Shown piece after piece: positions 12,652 through 14,181 of a DNA stretch of 14,181 nucleotides. A model generated the notes under the pieces. It saw only the letters and a list, made by a program, of their open reading frames with translations, made no database searches and was not told the DNA's origin. Position 1 is the stretch's first letter, and every line of letters begins with the position of its first letter. Location: assembly GCA_902478425.1 (NCBI GenBank), contig CABSKV010000036.1, positions 1-14,181 on the forward strand, given 5' to 3'. This DNA is from an uncultured Coriobacteriia bacterium (GTDB lineage: Bacteria > Actinomycetota > Coriobacteriia > Coriobacteriales > QAMH01). The position numbers and the translations under genes are program-made.

Positions 12652-12714
12652 GGTTACCCCCTCGGCCTTATACGCTGATATGATAGATGCATGTAATCGA
12701 CCGAGGAGGTACCC
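12652..12714. promoter_or_regulatory. Inverted repeat covering the ribosome site of the zinc peptidase gene, with embedded -10
   Basis: Bases 12652-12665 and 12701-12714 are complementary over 14 positions with two mismatches. The right arm contains the GAGGAGGT ribosome site of the gene at 12715. TATGAT at 12679-12684, inside the loop, looks like a -10. If transcription starts there, the left arm is not in the RNA and the dyad would act on DNA; if it starts upstream, it could hide the ribosome site. Confidence 0.45.
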
Positions 12715-13416
12715 ATGTCCTATCTCGCCTTAATACTCATCACGATGGTGCTTGGCTTTGGCACGCAGGCATACATCAATTCCTCGTATCGCAAGTATGC
12801 TTCCGTTCCCAACGAGTCGGGCCTGACCGGCGCGCAGATAGCCCGCCGCATGCTTGACGATAACGGCCTGCAGCATGTGGAGGTACGTGCCGTCGCAGGT
12901 TCGCTGAGTGACCACTACGACCCGCGTACGAAGGTCATCAGCCTGTCCGAGGGCGTCTACGATCAGGCATCCGTCTCGGCTATGGCCATCGCCTGCCACG
13001 AGTGCGGCCATGCGGTGCAGCACGCCCAGGGTTACGCCGCCATGAAGGTGCGCTCGGCGCTCGTTCCCATTGCCAATTTCGGCTCGAGTACCTGGCTCAT
13101 CTTGCTGCTCATCGGCATCTTCCTCAACATGATGCAGCTGGTGTGGCTCGGCATCATCTTCTACGCGTTTGCCGTGCTCTTCCAGATCGTCACGCTGCCC
13201 GTCGAGTTCAACGCCTCGCGTCGAGCGCTTGCCTACATCACGGGCTCGAGTTCGGGCGCCGTCACGGCTTCCACGCAGGCACTGGCCGTGCCGGGCGATT
13301 TCACCGCCGATGGCGCGCGCACGGTTCTGCGAGCTGCGGCCCTCACCTATGTTGCAGCTGCCCTCACGAGCGTCATGCAGCTCCTGTACTTCCTCGGCAT
13401 GGTTCGCGGTGACTAG
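12715..13416 (+). CDS. YugP-type membrane zinc metallopeptidase
   Basis: The 233-residue integral membrane protein has an N-terminal anchor (residues 1-19) and the zinc-metallopeptidase motif HECGH (His95, Glu96, His99). Two or three hydrophobic segments follow at about 115-165, and a C-terminal helix after about 200. The region EFNASRRAL after the membrane helices is typical of these peptidases and may supply the third zinc ligand. The family (YugP, DUF-type neutral zinc peptidases related to HtpX) is presumed to act in membrane protein quality control; the substrate is unknown. ATG 12715 follows a strong ribosome site, GAGGAGG. The gene has its own -10 (12679-12684). Confidence 0.93.
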   Translation: MSYLALILITMVLGFGTQAYINSSYRKYASVPNESGLTGAQIARRMLDDNGLQHVEVRAVAGSLSDHYDPRTKVISLSEGVYDQASVSAMAIACHECGHAVQHAQGYAAMKVRSALVPIANFGSSTWLILLLIGIFLNMMQLVWLGIIFYAFAVLFQIVTLPVEFNASRRALAYITGSSSGAVTASTQALAVPGDFTADGARTVLRAAALTYVAAALTSVMQLLYFLGMVRGD

Positions 13417-13488
13417 TGACGCGCGTTTTCATGTCACACCCCTCGTGTACTGTGTTCATGTCTCGATAAGGGCACGAAGGTAGGTGCG

Positions 13489-14181
13489 ATGCAAGACTCG
13501 GAGCAAAGCTCGGCATATACCGTGACGCAGGCCATGAACGCGGCAAAGCGTGGTCTCGAGAAGATTCGCCTCACCGTCATCGGCGAGGTCTCGGAGTTCA
13601 ACGACAAACCCGGTTACAAGGCCGCGTACTTTTCCGTGCATGATGACGGTTGCTCCATGCCATGCATCATGTGGCGCGACCGCTACAACGCAAGCGGCGT
13701 TGCCTTGCAGGCGGGCATGCTCGTCGAGCTCACGGGCAACTTCTCGTGCTACCCCGCCAAGGGGCGTCTCCAGTTCTCGGTGTCGTCCATGCAGCTGGCG
13801 GGCGAGGGCAAGCTGCGTATGCAGGTCGCCCAGCTCGCGCGCAAGCTCGATGCCGAGGGCCTCATGGATGCAAGTCGCAAGCGGCGCGTTCCCGCCCTGC
13901 CGCAGCGCATCGCCGTGGTCACCTCTCCGCGTGGCAAGGCCGTGCATGACGTCATCCGCACCTTGCGTCGCCGCTATCCGCTGGGGGAGCTCCTCATCTG
14001 CGGTGTCCCGGTCGAAGGCGCAGACGCCCCCGCTCGTATCATCCAGGGCCTCGAAGCCGCCTGGTCAGCGCAGCCTGCCCCCGATGTCATCTTGCTCGTG
14101 CGTGGCGGCGGTTCCTACGAAGACCTCATGCCCTTCAACGACGAGTCTCTGGCGCGCGCCGTCGCGGCATCTCCTATTCCC
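13489..14181 (+). CDS. xseA: Exodeoxyribonuclease VII large subunit XseA (3' end beyond window)
   Basis: Exonuclease VII (XseA with several XseB subunits) degrades single-stranded DNA in both directions into oligonucleotides, with roles in repair. The visible 231 codons are open to the last base. They contain the N-terminal OB-fold nucleic-acid-binding domain (about residues 11-110, with IRLTVIGEVSEF and RLQFSVSSMQLAGEG). The start of the catalytic domain follows, with VVTSPRGKAVHDVIRTLRRR at about 144-163 and the highly conserved RGGGSYEDLMPFND at about 205-218. About half of the usual 400-450 residues are present. ATG 13489 follows AAGGTAGG. An xseB gene would be expected just downstream, outside the window. 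Confidence 0.96.
   Translation, partial: MQDSEQSSAYTVTQAMNAAKRGLEKIRLTVIGEVSEFNDKPGYKAAYFSVHDDGCSMPCIMWRDRYNASGVALQAGMLVELTGNFSCYPAKGRLQFSVSSMQLAGEGKLRMQVAQLARKLDAEGLMDASRKRRVPALPQRIAVVTSPRGKAVHDVIRTLRRRYPLGELLICGVPVEGADAPARIIQGLEAAWSAQPAPDVILLVRGGGSYEDLMPFNDESLARAVAASPIP

Noticed and set aside
1..14181. CRISPR array, insertion sequence with transposase, rRNA, or defence system
   Set aside because: No regularly spaced direct repeats, transposase or nuclease modules, or rRNA sequence were seen on either strand.

Overview
The window is about 14.2 kb of GC-rich, densely coding chromosomal DNA with strong G/C preference at third codon positions. Its housekeeping and metal/redox genes suggest an anaerobic Gram-positive actinobacterium: a two-iron desulfoferrodoxin, NikR, a split ThrE exporter, a YugP-type membrane metallopeptidase, ClpX, RNase D and XseA. 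Coriobacteriia is my best guess from gene content and codon use, not a proven placement. Bases 1-42 are not genomic. They are a leftover Illumina Nextera i5 index plus Tn5 mosaic-end adaptor, so the window starts at a contig end.

Layout, left to right. After the adaptor comes the 3' end of an unrecognised CDS, then clpX (+). A Cof-type HAD phosphatase (-) converges on clpX and diverges from tRNA-Lys(TTT) (+). Next is a run of + genes: a DHA2-type MFS transporter fused to a C-terminal CBS pair, then the two halves of a ThrE/YjjP-YjjB exporter. A perfect TATAAT precedes a radical SAM gene with a CX4CX2C cluster motif, which is followed 2 bp later by nikR. nikR runs tail to tail into a TatA-like gene (-), the two stop codons overlapping. 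A divergent region with a perfect 8-bp inverted repeat leads to an unknown 151-aa gene that overlaps ybaK (Cys-tRNA deacylase). Then come desulfoferrodoxin/superoxide reductase, a small two-helix membrane protein, a terC-rnd pair overlapping by 8 bp, a YugP-type zinc peptidase, and the first 231 codons of xseA, cut by the window end. No gene-free stretch exceeds 300 bases.

The most unusual signal is non-coding. Two related 166-171 bp quasi-palindromic elements lie at 2043-2208 and 3167-3337, each directly at the 3' end of a gene (clpX and the HAD gene; tRNA-Lys). They share a 63-bp core (55/63 identical, ungapped) with a GCGCGC stem, and five of the eight differences fall inside the 7-nt loop. 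Their outer arms differ strongly between copies, yet each arm is complementary to its own partner. That pattern suggests conserved structure rather than conserved protein. The MFS-CBS fusion, the ClpX pore-loop substitution with its long low-complexity linker, and the ambiguous thrE N-terminus are the next most notable points.
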